In this document: positions 17,359 through 26,882 of the stretch, piece after piece
How the letters are laid out: every line of letters begins with the position of its first letter
Numbering within the stretch: position 1 is the first letter of the stretch
NCBI RefSeq assembly: GCF_003402535.2
Contig: NZ_AP025171.1
Coordinates: forward strand, 2,418,001 to 2,482,000
DNA length: 64,000 nucleotides
Direction: 5' to 3'
Source of the DNA: Cupriavidus sp. P-10
GTDB taxonomy: Bacteria > Pseudomonadota > Gammaproteobacteria > Burkholderiales > Burkholderiaceae
Made by a program: the position numbers and the translations under genes
The notes under the pieces: generated by a model
Told to the model about the DNA's origin: nothing
The model's database searches: none
The model's input: the letters and a program-made list of their open reading frames with translations, nothing else

Positions 17359-17844
17359 ATGACGGCCACGTCTCCCCGCAAGATCGCCATCCTCGTGCTG
17401 ACCCACCTCGCCATGCTGGCGACCGGCTTTGCCGCCGGGATCTATGTGCTGCCGATCCTGACCGAGCAGGCTGGCGCAAGCACCGGGCAAGTGCAGGCGG
17501 TATCGCAACAGGCGGCCTTTTCCGGCACGTTCCGCAAGGAGCTGGCCGGCAGCGACGCGTTCCACTGGGCCAGCGGGCAGCTGCATGTGTCGGCCAGGGC
17601 CATCGCCTTCGAGGGAAGCGTGGCGCCGGGCCCGGACTACCGGATCTATCTGGTACCCGAGTTCGTCGACACCAAGGCGGATTTTCTCAAACTCAAGGAC
17701 CGCGCGGTGCAGGTTGCGCCGTTGAAGACGTTCGGCAACTTCGCCGTGGCGCTGCCGGATGGCGTCGATCCCGGCCAGCACCGGGCGGTGGTGATCTGGT
17801 GCGAGCGGTTCGGGCAGTTCATCAGTGCCGCGGCCTACCGGTAG
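17359..17844 (+). CDS. DM13-domain membrane-anchored protein
   Basis: The 161-residue protein has one N-terminal membrane segment (about 9-30) and a periplasmic DM13-like domain: FSGTFRKELAGSDAFHWASGQ, PGPDYRIYLVPEF and the C-terminal VVIWCERFGQFISAA, which contains the conserved cysteine. DM13 domains are proposed to take part in electron transfer or redox signalling. The start at ATG 17359 has GGAG ahead; an in-frame ATG at 17329 is possible. It is convergent with the porin gene. Confidence 0.85.
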   Translation: MTATSPRKIAILVLTHLAMLATGFAAGIYVLPILTEQAGASTGQVQAVSQQAAFSGTFRKELAGSDAFHWASGQLHVSARAIAFEGSVAPGPDYRIYLVPEFVDTKADFLKLKDRAVQVAPLKTFGNFAVALPDGVDPGQHRAVVIWCERFGQFISAAAYR

Positions 17845-17852
17845 GCCGCGCA

Positions 17853-17882
17853 AGAAAAAAGGGCCGATCGAGGAACCGGCCC
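17853..17882 (-). terminator. Rho-independent terminator of the porin gene
   Basis: Read on the minus strand, GGGCCG-N10-CGGCCC is followed by TTTTTTCTT. It lies 100 bases past the porin stop codon. Confidence 0.8.
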
Positions 17883-17981
17883 AACGAACCCCGCAAAGGC
17901 AAGGTGTCGATATGAACATCACGCGTCCGCCCGTGCGCGCCGCCGGTGCGCCATCGCCGGGCGGGTATCAGGCGGCTGGGA

Positions 17982-19052
17982 TCAGAAGCGGTGGCGCATG
18001 CCGATGGTGGCGCCGGTCTGGTTCTCGCCCGCGACCACGGTGCCCACGCCGTTCAGGCCCAGCGCCGAGCCGCTCTTGTTCTTGGCGTAGCCCACGTTCA
18101 GGTACACGTCGGTGCGCTTGGACAGCGAATAGTCGGCGGACAGCACGAACATCCACGGATCGGCATCGCTGTTGCGGGTGTCGTTGTAATAGGCGGCACC
18201 AGTCACCAGGAAGGCGGGCGTAAAGCGGTACTGCGCGCCGGCCCAGTAGACGTTGGTGCGGGTCGCGGCCGCGGTGGCGCTGGACACGCCGTCGTCCTTC
18301 AGCCAGCGGTAGCCGGCGAAGACCTTGGCATCGCCGAAAGCGTAGGCAGTGCCCACCGCGGCGCGCTTGGCGCTGCGGTCCTGCAGCGCCACGGTGGCGC
18401 CCTGGTACTGGTCGTAGGCGGCGCCGACCGAGAAGCCGCCCGTGGCATACGACAGTCCACCGCCGAAGTTGCGCGCGACCTTGGGTTCGCCCGGCACTTC
18501 GCCGTTGTTGTCGCGGCCGAAGCTGTAGAAGCCGGTGGCGGTCAGGCCGCCGAACTTGCCGGTGTACTTGATGGCGTTGTCGGCGCGGCCGTTGAAGGCC
18601 GAGTCGACGCTGTTGAGCGAGTAGCGCGGACCCACGCCCATCGGGTCGAAGGCGCCGAACAGGTCGTACAGCGCGTTCTGCTGGCGGCCCAGCGTGACGG
18701 CGCCAAAGCCGCCCTGCAGGCCCACGTACGCCTGGCGGCCGAACAGGCGGTTGCCCTGGCCCGAGATGCCGGTATCGATATCGAAACCGCTTTCCAGCAC
18801 GAAGATGCCCTTCAGGCCGCCGCCCAGGTCTTCGGTGCCGCGCACGCCCCAGCGCGAGCCGGACAGGTTGCCCGAGTTCAGGCGGGTGGTCGTGCCCTGG
18901 GCACTGTTGGTGCCGGGCACGTGGCTGATGACTTCGAGGCCGGCATCGGCGATGCCGTACAGCGTTACGTTCGATGCGGACTGGGCCGAGGCCACCCCGG
19001 ATACCGCCGTAGCGGCCACTGCTGCCGTCATTGCAAGGAGAGCTTTCTTCAC
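17982..19052 (-). CDS. Outer-membrane porin, betaproteobacterial general type
   Basis: The 356-residue protein has a signal peptide (cleavage after ...SGVASA) and a mature barrel starting QSASNVTLYGIADAGL, the classic start of neisserial/burkholderial trimeric porins. It has alternating amphipathic strands, a probable L3 loop near YDLFGAFDPMG, and ends in a C-terminal phenylalanine (IGMRHRF) needed for Bam assembly. It would allow passive diffusion of small hydrophilic solutes. The start codon is GTG, with AGAGA eight bases upstream. A terminator follows. Confidence 0.95.
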   Translation of the reverse strand: MKKALLAMTAAVAATAVSGVASAQSASNVTLYGIADAGLEVISHVPGTNSAQGTTTRLNSGNLSGSRWGVRGTEDLGGGLKGIFVLESGFDIDTGISGQGNRLFGRQAYVGLQGGFGAVTLGRQQNALYDLFGAFDPMGVGPRYSLNSVDSAFNGRADNAIKYTGKFGGLTATGFYSFGRDNNGEVPGEPKVARNFGGGLSYATGGFSVGAAYDQYQGATVALQDRSAKRAAVGTAYAFGDAKVFAGYRWLKDDGVSSATAAATRTNVYWAGAQYRFTPAFLVTGAAYYNDTRNSDADPWMFVLSADYSLSKRTDVYLNVGYAKNKSGSALGLNGVGTVVAGENQTGATIGMRHRF

Positions 19053-19370
19053 TGTGATTTCTCTGTTTTATGGTGATCCATGACACCGCGCCGGTCCGAC
19101 CGGGGCCGGCGGCCACCCGCGCCTGAGCCGGCTGGCCGCGCCATAGCCCTGGCGGCGGCGCACGTCCGCACATGTGCGGCCGGCGCATTGTGCTGGCGCA
19201 ATATGAAAGCCTTGTGACGAATAGTACGCAGCACAATGTGCCGAATAGCACCCGCATGGGGGTTTTCCCTGTAAGCAACGGGATCGTTTTGGTAGGATGC
19301 ATGCTTTTCCGACGACGGTAATGCCAGTGCCCCGTGCCGCCATGCGCCTTTGCCTCGGCAGCTTCGCCTC
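19053..19370. other. Divergent intergenic region, porin / penicillin-binding protein
   Basis: The 318 bases hold no supported gene. The part next to the porin is AT-richer and should contain its promoter. No clear operator was recognised. Confidence 0.5.
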
Positions 19371-21968
19371 ATGAAGCTGGCAGAGATCAAGACCCGGCTT
19401 GCCTCGCTGCAGGCTCCGCTCCCCGCCTCGATCCAGCAACGCCTGTCGGGCCTGCGCGCGCGCAGCGCGCGCCTCGGCCTGACCCGCCCCGGCTCGCTGC
19501 GGCCCACGCGCCGCGGCGTGCTCGTGGGCATGGCCGCCGTGCCGACGGCCTTGCTGCTGTACGTGCTGGTGCTGGTGCCGTTTACGCCGGGCATCAGCGA
19601 CATCCGCAAGGCCAAGTCCGAGCAGCCGGCGCAGGTGCTCTCGGCCGACGGCAAGGAACTGGCGGTCTTCAAGTGGGCCAACCGCGACTGGGTGCCGCTG
19701 AAGCAGATCTCGCCCAACGTGGTGGCGGCGCTGATCTCGACCGAAGACCACCGCTTCTATGAGCACCATGGGCTGGACTGGCGCCGCCTCGCCTCGGCCG
19801 CGGTGCATACCTTCACGGGTGACCGCCAGGGCGGCTCGACCATCACCCAGCAGCTGGCGCGCAACCTCTATCCGGACGAGATCGGCCGCGCGCCCACGCT
19901 GACGCGCAAGCTCAAGGAAGCGATCACCGCGTTCAAGATCGAGGCGCTGTACACCAAGGACGAGATCCTCGAGACCTACCTGAACACGGTGCCGTTCCTG
20001 TACAACGCGTTCGGCATCGAAATGGCCGCGCGCACGTACTTCGACAAGCCGGCGCGCTCGCTCGACGTGCTGCAGAGCGCGACGCTGATCGGCATGCTCA
20101 AGGGCAACAGCTACTACAACCCGGTGCTGAACCCCGAGCGCGCGCTGGACCGGCGCAATATCGTGCTGGGGCAGATGGTCAAGCGCGGCAAGCTCGACGC
20201 GGCCCGCTACGAGCAGCTCAAACGCCGTCCGCTGCGCATCGACTTCGAGCGCCAGACCGAGCCGCCAGGCCCCGCGCCGCATTTCGCGCAGCAGCTGCGC
20301 AAGTGGCTGATCGGCTGGGCCGACCGCAACGGCTACGACATCTACGCCGACGGCCTGGTGGTGCGCACCACCATCGACGCGCGCCTGCAGGCCATGGCCA
20401 CGCAGGCGGTGGCGCAGCAGGGCAACCGCCTGCAGGCGATCGCCAATGCCGCCTGGGCGCCGCGCGCGGGCTGGGCCGCGGACCGCGCGCTGGTGCAGGC
20501 CTTCGTGCGCGAGTCGCCGGAATACCGTGCCGCCACCGCAGCCGGCACGCCGCCGGAAGACGCAATGAAGCAGCTGCTGGCAAACGGCACCTTCATGCGC
20601 GCGCTGCACCAGCAGAAGACGCGCATCCAGGCCGGCTTCCTCGCCATCGATCCGCGCAGCGGCGAGATCCGCGCCTGGGTCGGCAGCCGCGACTACACGC
20701 AGGACGCCTTCGACCACGTGCAGCAGGCGCGCCGCCAGCCGGGCTCGACCTTCAAGCCCTTCGTCTACGGCGCGGCGTTCGAGGAAGGCAAGTCGCCCGA
20801 CGACACGCTGATGGACCAGCCGGTCGAGATCGAGCTGGCCGGCGGCGAGATCTGGCGCCCGACCGACGAAGGCCGCCCCACCGGTCGCGCGATGAGCCTG
20901 CGCGACGGCCTGGTCTACTCGCGCAACACCATCACCGCGCAGCTGATGCAGCAGGTAGGCCCGGCGCGCGTGGCGCGGCTGGCGCGCGAGATGGGCGTGC
21001 GCGAAAGCCGGCTCGACGAGGTGCCGTCGCTGGCGCTGGGCACCAGCCCGGTCACGCTCAAGGAAATGGTGGCCGCCTATGGCACCATCGCCAACGCCGG
21101 CAACTACATCGCGCCCACCATGGTCACGCGCATCGAAGACCGCAACGGCAATGTGCTGCAGGTGTTCCGCCCGGCGCGCGCCGAACACGCCCTGCCCCAT
21201 GCCACCACGCAGACCCTGCTCGACGTGATGCGCGACGTGATCGACCGCGGCACCGGTGCCGGCATCCGCTCGCGCTTCGGCATCCGCGCCGACGTGGCCG
21301 GCAAGACCGGCACCACGCAGGACAACGCCGACGGCTGGTTCATCATGATGCACCCGGAGCTGGTTGCCGGCGCCTGGGTCGGCTTCAACGACAGCCGCGT
21401 CACGCTGCGCAGCGACTACTGGGGCCAGGGCGCGCACAGCGCGCTGCCGATGGTCGGCGACTTCTACCAGCGCGCGCTGCGCGGCCGCGTCATCGACGGC
21501 CGCGCTCGCTTTGCCGAGTATGAGGAAACCAACGTGTTCGCCTCGCTCGGCAATCAGGTGCGCGGCTGGTGGACCCAGCTGTTCAGCCGCGACAAGGCCA
21601 ACGACGCCACCGCGCCGCGCCCGGCGCCGCGCCGTCCGGCCCTGCCGGCGCCTGAGGCGGATATGACGCCGCCGGCGAGCGCGCCGATGGCGTCGGCGTC
21701 CGCGCCGGTGAGCGGTGGTGGCAGTGGCGGAGAGGAGTCCAGCCTGGCGCTGGATCAGGGGGAAACGGTGATGGCGGTGCCGCCGCAGGACCCGGCGACG
21801 GCGAGCGCACCCACCGCGCCGGCAGCGCCGTCTGGCCAACCCGCGCCCGCGGCACCGGCCAGCCCCACCGCTGCTGGCCTCCCACCACCGCCGCCCACAA
21901 CGGCTCCTGCCGCGCCCATCTATCCGGTCGCGCCGACCACGATCTCGCCGGGTAGTGGCAATAACTGA
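19371..21968 (+). CDS. Class A penicillin-binding protein (bifunctional transglycosylase/transpeptidase)
   Basis: The 865-residue protein has one membrane anchor (about 48-72), a GT51 transglycosylase domain (catalytic Glu125 in STEDHRFYEHHG; GGSTITQQLARNL), and a transpeptidase domain with the three penicillin-binding motifs: S459-TF-K462, SRN, and KTGT near residue 645. It polymerises and cross-links peptidoglycan in the periplasm. The last 120 residues are low-complexity Pro/Ala/Ser, probably a flexible tail. The start was set at ATG 19371; a TTG seven codons upstream (19350) is possible and neither has a strong ribosome binding site. It is a PBP1-like extra copy rather than the mrcA next to pil genes. 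Confidence 0.93.
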   Translation: MKLAEIKTRLASLQAPLPASIQQRLSGLRARSARLGLTRPGSLRPTRRGVLVGMAAVPTALLLYVLVLVPFTPGISDIRKAKSEQPAQVLSADGKELAVFKWANRDWVPLKQISPNVVAALISTEDHRFYEHHGLDWRRLASAAVHTFTGDRQGGSTITQQLARNLYPDEIGRAPTLTRKLKEAITAFKIEALYTKDEILETYLNTVPFLYNAFGIEMAARTYFDKPARSLDVLQSATLIGMLKGNSYYNPVLNPERALDRRNIVLGQMVKRGKLDAARYEQLKRRPLRIDFERQTEPPGPAPHFAQQLRKWLIGWADRNGYDIYADGLVVRTTIDARLQAMATQAVAQQGNRLQAIANAAWAPRAGWAADRALVQAFVRESPEYRAATAAGTPPEDAMKQLLANGTFMRALHQQKTRIQAGFLAIDPRSGEIRAWVGSRDYTQDAFDHVQQARRQPGSTFKPFVYGAAFEEGKSPDDTLMDQPVEIELAGGEIWRPTDEGRPTGRAMSLRDGLVYSRNTITAQLMQQVGPARVARLAREMGVRESRLDEVPSLALGTSPVTLKEMVAAYGTIANAGNYIAPTMVTRIEDRNGNVLQVFRPARAEHALPHATTQTLLDVMRDVIDRGTGAGIRSRFGIRADVAGKTGTTQDNADGWFIMMHPELVAGAWVGFNDSRVTLRSDYWGQGAHSALPMVGDFYQRALRGRVIDGRARFAEYEETNVFASLGNQVRGWWTQLFSRDKANDATAPRPAPRRPALPAPEADMTPPASAPMASASAPVSGGGSGGEESSLALDQGETVMAVPPQDPATASAPTAPAAPSGQPAPAAPASPTAAGLPPPPPTTAPAAPIYPVAPTTISPGSGNN

Positions 21969-22024
21969 AGCCAGTAACTGAGGACTGCAACCGAGCGCTG
22001 CGGCTCGCCTGCCGCGGCGGCTTG

Positions 22025-23350
22025 CTAGACCAGCCCCAGATCGCGCCCGGGCACCCCCGGAAACACCTGCGCCAGCCGCGCCGTATCCAGCCCATACAGC
22101 CGCTGGAACAGCCCGCCCAGCACCGCACGATACTCATTGCGCACCGGCCAGTCCCGATCCTGGTTCAGCGCCGCGCGCTCCACCGCGACCTGCTCGCCCG
22201 CGATGCGGCCACCGCGCACCGCTCCGCCAGCCACCCAGTAGGCCGTGCCGTGGCCATGGTCGGTGCCGCGGGTGCCGTTCTCGCGGAAGGTGCGGCCGAA
22301 TTCCGACAGCACCAACACGGTAGTCTGGCGCCATGCCGGACCCATGCCGTCGGCGAAAGCGGACAGGCCGCGGCCGAGGTTGTCGAGCAGGCCGGCGAGC
22401 TGCCCCTGCGCCGCGCCCTGGTTGACATGGGTATCCCAGCCGCCGACGTCGATAAAGCCAAGGTTGAAGCGGTCTCGCATCAGCCCCGCCATGCGCCGCG
22501 CCTCGACCTCGAAGCCGCGCGCGCTGAGCGAGCGGCGGTTGGCGGCCTGCATCTCCTGCGGGCGCTCGGCCATGTTGCCGCCGGCCATGTCACCTGCGGT
22601 GGCTTCTGCCTGGCGCGCCACCGCCTGGCGCAGTTCGAAGCCTTCGTCGATCAGCGACTCGAAACGCGTGCCGCGGTACATCTGCGCCAGCAGTTGTTCC
22701 TGGCGCGCGTCGAACGGGGTGCGGCCGCTGCCCCTGAGCGAGACGTTGGGCACGTCGCGCGGCCCCGACAGCACCATCGGCAGGCCGTCGGTGAAGGCCA
22801 CCGGCGCGGCCTGGCCGCCCATGGCCTGCGCCAGGCGGTTGAGGAAGCCGCTGCCGCGCAGCGCGGCGAGCTGGCTGCGGTTGTGTGGATCAACGCCAGC
22901 GCCCGGCAGGCCTGACTCGATGGTGTCCTGGGTCTCGAAATGGCTGCGCGACAGGTCATGGGTGCCGGCAAACGGCACGAAGGCCAACTGCCCGCGCTGC
23001 CACAGCGGCAGCATGGTCGGCGCCAGTGCGGGGTGCAGCGCCCATTCGCCGATGCCGCGCGCGGCGCTGTCTGCGGCGAAGGCCGGCGCCAGCGCGACGG
23101 CGGCGCCCGGGTCGGTGTCCGCGCCGGCGGCGGGCGGTCGCCGGATCGCGATACTGGGGCGTGCCGCATAGTAGAAGTCGCTGCCGCTCGGCACCAGCAC
23201 GCTGGCAGCGTCATAGCCGCCGCGCAGGAACACCAGCAGGAAGCGGGCGTCGGCCTGGCCCGGCAGCGCGTAGACGCGCGAAACCGTGGCGGGCAGCGCC
23301 CACGCCAGTGCGGCGCCGCCCATCGTCTTCAGCCATTGTCTGCGTTGCAT
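22025..23350 (-). CDS. DUF1501 family exported protein
   Basis: The 441-residue protein starts with a twin-arginine-like signal (RRQWLKTMGGAALAWALPATV) and belongs to the DUF1501 group, which has an alkaline-phosphatase-like/sulfatase fold. Visible elements are FLLVFLRGGYDAAS near the start, GTHDLSRSHFETQD in the middle and VLSEFGRTFRENGTRGTDHGHG near the C-terminus. Function is unknown. It is encoded directly downstream of a DUF1800 gene, a pairing seen in many proteobacteria and thought to be functional. A 22-base gap separates the two. Confidence 0.9.
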   Translation of the reverse strand: MQRRQWLKTMGGAALAWALPATVSRVYALPGQADARFLLVFLRGGYDAASVLVPSGSDFYYAARPSIAIRRPPAAGADTDPGAAVALAPAFAADSAARGIGEWALHPALAPTMLPLWQRGQLAFVPFAGTHDLSRSHFETQDTIESGLPGAGVDPHNRSQLAALRGSGFLNRLAQAMGGQAAPVAFTDGLPMVLSGPRDVPNVSLRGSGRTPFDARQEQLLAQMYRGTRFESLIDEGFELRQAVARQAEATAGDMAGGNMAERPQEMQAANRRSLSARGFEVEARRMAGLMRDRFNLGFIDVGGWDTHVNQGAAQGQLAGLLDNLGRGLSAFADGMGPAWRQTTVLVLSEFGRTFRENGTRGTDHGHGTAYWVAGGAVRGGRIAGEQVAVERAALNQDRDWPVRNEYRAVLGGLFQRLYGLDTARLAQVFPGVPGRDLGLV

Positions 23351-23372
23351 ACCGGACCCCGTCCCGCGCGCG

Positions 23373-24992
23373 TCAGCGCTGCATCCATTCGGGCGAACTG
23401 AGCAGCACGGTATTCCACTCCGCCTGCGAGGCCGCCTGCGCCAGCGCGGCGCGCGTGGCCGGACCGAGCGTGGCTTCGATGCTGTTGTAGTAAAGCTTGT
23501 TGCCGATCACCGGGAAGCGCGCGCCGCGCGGCATGCCCCCATCCCCGGCGAACAACCCCGCCGGCCCCGAGCCGATCACGCGCGCGATCTCGAAGCGCCG
23601 CACCATCTGCCCGGAACTGGCCCACGCGCTTTCCGCCGCGGGATAGCCGTCGGGTGTTACGTGGCCGTACAGCGGCTCGCCCAGCTGGTTCAGCCAGGTC
23701 AGCACCGGGCGCAGGTTGGTAACGGGCCGGCCTTCGTAGGCCAGCCGCAGCGACGACACCACGTAGACCATCGGATCCTTGAACTTGCGCGGGGATGACG
23801 CCGGCAGCCGGTCCAGCTCGGGTGCCAGCAACATGGTGCGCAGTACGGCAGCAATGTCGCCGTCGGTGCGGGTGAAGGCCTGGGCCATGCGCTCGACCAG
23901 CGCGGGCGGCGGGTTGTCGGCGATGAAGTACGCAGCCAGCCTGGCGCTGATAAAGCGCGCCGTGGCCGGCTCGCGCGACAGGATCGTCACGGCGCGCTCG
24001 ACTTCATCAAACCCGGCCGGCTCGATGCGCTGCCCCAGCAGCGTCTTGGCGCCGAAGTCATGCCGCACCGGATTGAACTCGAACGCACCGTCGCTGCGGT
24101 ACAGCGCCGCACGCGCGGGCGGCAGCCGCGGCGGCGTGCCGCGCAGGTTGACGCCGACACCGGTCAGCACGCGCGCCAGCTCCTGCACATCCTGCTGGGT
24201 GTAGCGCGAGCCGCTGGGGCCGCCCGCCACGCCCAGCGTATGCAGCTCCATCAGCTCGCGCGCGTAGTTCTCGTTGATGCGGTTGGCGCTGCTCTGCGCG
24301 TTGTCCAGGTAGAGCAGCATCGCCGGCGCGGTGACGGTGGCCATCAGCAGGTCGCGGAAACGCCCCAGCGAATGGGGGCGGATCGCGCGTTCCTCATAGT
24401 CGGGCAGCAGCCAGCGCACCTGCCCCTTGCCCGAATAAACACTGAAGTGATTCATCCAGAACCACGTCATCTGTTCGCGCAGCTGCGCCGGCGAGTACAG
24501 CGCCCGCAGCAGGTGGCGCCGCGCGGTGTCGGCCACCAGCTCGCGGCCCTGTGCGTTCAGGGCCTGGCGGGCCTGCTGCTTGCTGTCTTCGTCGGGCAGC
24601 GCCTCGATGCGCTCGCGCGACTGCCGTGCGGCCTGCAGCGGTGCGCCGGGATCGCCTTGCAGCGCTGGCAGCGCGGCGATGGCGGCGGCCAGTTCCGGCG
24701 GGTCGGCAAGCGGCATGGCCAGCTGGCGCTCCAGGTAGGCCGCGCGCCCCAGGCGGCGCAGCTCGGCCAGGCTGGCCTGGTCGGCGCCAAAGCTGACGGT
24801 GTTGAGCCAGTGCAGGTCGGCCGCGCTGTCGCTGCCGGCGGCTGGTAGCTGGGCACAGGCGCCAACACACGCGGCCAGCGCCAGCGCCGGGGCGGCGCGC
24901 CACGCCAGCCGCGGCCGCCGCACCGTGCCATGTCTTGCCTGTTGCGCGTGTTGCGCGTGTTGCGCGTGTTGCGCCTGTTGCGCCGCATCCAT
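23373..24992 (-). CDS. DUF1800 family exported protein
   Basis: The 539-residue protein belongs to DUF1800: LRRLGRAAYLERQL near the start, EQMTWFWMNHFSVY in the middle and NENYARELMELHTLGV after it. It should be exported with its DUF1501 partner; a hydrophobic stretch ending in ACVGACAQ looks like a lipobox. The start was set at ATG 24992 because AAGGAGG lies just upstream and covers the GTG at 24998. The first residues are a QAQHAQHAQH run encoded by a 9-bp tandem repeat, an unusual feature before a signal sequence. Confidence 0.88.
   Translation of the reverse strand: MDAAQQAQHAQHAQHAQQARHGTVRRPRLAWRAAPALALAACVGACAQLPAAGSDSAADLHWLNTVSFGADQASLAELRRLGRAAYLERQLAMPLADPPELAAAIAALPALQGDPGAPLQAARQSRERIEALPDEDSKQQARQALNAQGRELVADTARRHLLRALYSPAQLREQMTWFWMNHFSVYSGKGQVRWLLPDYEERAIRPHSLGRFRDLLMATVTAPAMLLYLDNAQSSANRINENYARELMELHTLGVAGGPSGSRYTQQDVQELARVLTGVGVNLRGTPPRLPPARAALYRSDGAFEFNPVRHDFGAKTLLGQRIEPAGFDEVERAVTILSREPATARFISARLAAYFIADNPPPALVERMAQAFTRTDGDIAAVLRTMLLAPELDRLPASSPRKFKDPMVYVVSSLRLAYEGRPVTNLRPVLTWLNQLGEPLYGHVTPDGYPAAESAWASSGQMVRRFEIARVIGSGPAGLFAGDGGMPRGARFPVIGNKLYYNSIEATLGPATRAALAQAASQAEWNTVLLSSPEWMQR
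24940..24984 (-). repeat. 9-bp tandem repeat (five copies) at the start of the DUF1800 gene
   Basis: Five consecutive copies of TGTTGCGCG (the last two end in C) lie within the first codons of the gene and encode a Gln-Ala-Gln/His run. Being a multiple of three, copy-number change would alter the length without shifting the frame. Confidence 0.9.
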
Positions 24993-25175
24993 GCCCACCT
25001 CCTTGTCATGGCCGACCTGTCGATGTTACGTGCCAAGCGCGGTTCCGTTGACACCCCTGCACCGCGGGAGTGTTATCAGCGCTTTCAGGGCCGGAACCGG
25101 CGGCATTGCCGGAATTGCCAAGACAGCCCCGGCGCGCCTGGCTAGCCTTGCGCTTTGTCTTTTCCGTTTGCTGTC

Positions 25176-26105
25176 ATGTCGCGCCCCGCCTTCCCCGCTC
25201 CCGCCTTCCCCGCCCCAGCCAGGCTGCCCAGCCTCGCCTTCGTGCTGGTCTGGTCCACCGGTTTTATCGTCGGCAAGGCCATCGTACCGCTGGCCGATAC
25301 CAGCCTCTTCCTGCTCGCGCGCTTTGCCGTGGCCGGGCTGATGTTCGTGGCGTGGACGCTGGCCGCCGGCGCTGCCTGGCCACCGCTGCGCGAGGCGCCG
25401 CGCCACCTGCTGGCCGGCGCGCTGATGCAGGGCGTCTACCTGTGTGCCGGCTACGGCGCCGTGGCGCAAGGCCTGCCGCCGGCGATCATGGCGCTGCTGG
25501 GCGCGCTGCAGCCGCTGCTGACCGCGCTGCTTGCCATTCCACTGCTGAAAGAGCTACCTTCCAGGCGGACCTGGCAGGGCCTGGCGCTGGGTGCGCTGGG
25601 CGTCGCGCTGGTCGTGGCCCCGGCGATGCAGGCCGGCGTGCAGCCGGTCTCGCCGTGGATCGTGCTGCTGGGCGTGCTGGCCATTGTTTCGATCACCATG
25701 GGAACCCTGTTGCAGAAATCCGCGATCGCCGCCTGCGACCTGCGCGCCAGCTCGGCGTGGCAGAACCTGGGCGCCATGCTGGTAGCCGGCGTCATGGTCG
25801 CGACCGAAAGCGCCGGCGGCCCGCTGCACTGGCAAGGCGGCGCGGTGCTCTGGGCCGCGCTGGCGTGGGCCGGGCTTGGGCTTTCCGGCGCCGGCACGTG
25901 GCTGCTGGTCAGCCTGGTACGGCACGGGCAGGCGGCCAACGCCGCGGCGCTGATGTTCCTGGCACCGCCGCTGGCGGCAGTGCAGGCGTGGCTGCTGTTC
26001 GGCCAGGGACTGAATGCGCTGCAGGCGCTCGGCATGGCGGTGGCCGGCGCGGGCGTGTGGCTGTGCCAGACACAGGGCAGGCCGCGGCATGCCGAAGCGC
26101 GCTGA
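25176..26105 (+). CDS. EamA/DMT-family transporter
   Basis: The 309-residue protein has ten predicted membrane segments and two EamA repeats, the first starting LAFVLVWSTGFIVGKA, the second around SPWIVLLGVLAIVSITMGTLLQ. DMT transporters usually export amino acids, metabolites or drugs. The start at ATG 25176 was preferred over an in-frame TTG at 25155. The stop lies inside the start of an AraC regulator gene, so the two are likely co-transcribed and the regulator may control the exporter. Confidence 0.9.
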   Translation: MSRPAFPAPAFPAPARLPSLAFVLVWSTGFIVGKAIVPLADTSLFLLARFAVAGLMFVAWTLAAGAAWPPLREAPRHLLAGALMQGVYLCAGYGAVAQGLPPAIMALLGALQPLLTALLAIPLLKELPSRRTWQGLALGALGVALVVAPAMQAGVQPVSPWIVLLGVLAIVSITMGTLLQKSAIAACDLRASSAWQNLGAMLVAGVMVATESAGGPLHWQGGAVLWAALAWAGLGLSGAGTWLLVSLVRHGQAANAAALMFLAPPLAAVQAWLLFGQGLNALQALGMAVAGAGVWLCQTQGRPRHAEAR

Positions 26106-26862
26106 AGCCCCCGCGCCGCTGGTCGAGCACCGCCGCTACCGCGACCAGCCCGACGGCCACCAGCACCGCCACCACCAGTTGCTGTTCGGGCTGGCGGGCG
26201 CGACCGAGCTGGAGATCGATGGCCATGCGTACCGCGTCGACGCGCACACCGGGCTGATCGTGCCGGCCGGCAGCCACCATGAATTTCTGGGTTTCGACGG
26301 CAACCTGCAGCTGGTCGCGGACTTCCCGGCGCAGTCGGTGGCGCTGCCGGCAAGGCTGATGGCACGCCCCCGCACCTTTGCGCTGGACGGCGCCTTCGGC
26401 AGCCGCGTGCGCGCGCTGGCGGCGTGGCGCGCCGCCGCGGCCGCGCGCGGCCCGCATACCGACTGGCAGCTCGCCGCGACGCTGGCAGCGGCGCTGGCCG
26501 AGAGCCTGGGCATGCCAGCCGACCAGCATGTCTTCCCGCTGATGGCCGTCGATGCCTACCTGCGCGCCAACCTGTCCGAGCCATTGCGGGTGGCCGAGGT
26601 GGCCGGGCATTTCGGCTGGAGCGTGCGCCGCTTCCAGACCCTCTTCGCCGAGGCCTTCGGCGATACGCCGCACCGGTACCAGACCCGGCTGCGGCTTGAC
26701 CGCGCGGTGCAGCTGCTGTCGCAGACCACGCTGCCGCTGGCTGAGATTGCGCTGGCGTCGGGCTATCCGGACCAGACCACCTTTACGCGCAGCTTTACGC
26801 GGCGCTTCGGGCAACCGCCCGGCGCATGGCGCGCGGCGGCCTTGCACGATCGACGGCGCTGA
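26089..26862 (+). CDS. AraC-family transcriptional regulator
   Basis: The 257-residue protein has a short N-terminal cupin (about 20-95, with HQHRHHQLLFG and AGSHHEFLG) and a C-terminal AraC double helix-turn-helix (about 160-255; LRVAEVAGHFGWSVRRFQTLF and LAEIALASGYPDQTTFTRSFTRRFG). The start overlaps the 3' end of the EamA gene by 17 bases. This small cupin-AraC type commonly regulates adjacent exporters. Confidence 0.92.
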   Translation: MPKRAEAPAPLVEHRRYRDQPDGHQHRHHQLLFGLAGATELEIDGHAYRVDAHTGLIVPAGSHHEFLGFDGNLQLVADFPAQSVALPARLMARPRTFALDGAFGSRVRALAAWRAAAAARGPHTDWQLAATLAAALAESLGMPADQHVFPLMAVDAYLRANLSEPLRVAEVAGHFGWSVRRFQTLFAEAFGDTPHRYQTRLRLDRAVQLLSQTTLPLAEIALASGYPDQTTFTRSFTRRFGQPPGAWRAAALHDRRR

Positions 26863-26882
26863 ACGGCACGCGCGACTCGGCG

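Noticed and set aside
19068..21839. Very long open frame antisense to the penicillin-binding protein gene
   Set aside because: It is a mirror of GC-rich codons of the real gene; the protein is Arg/His/Ala-rich without any fold signals.
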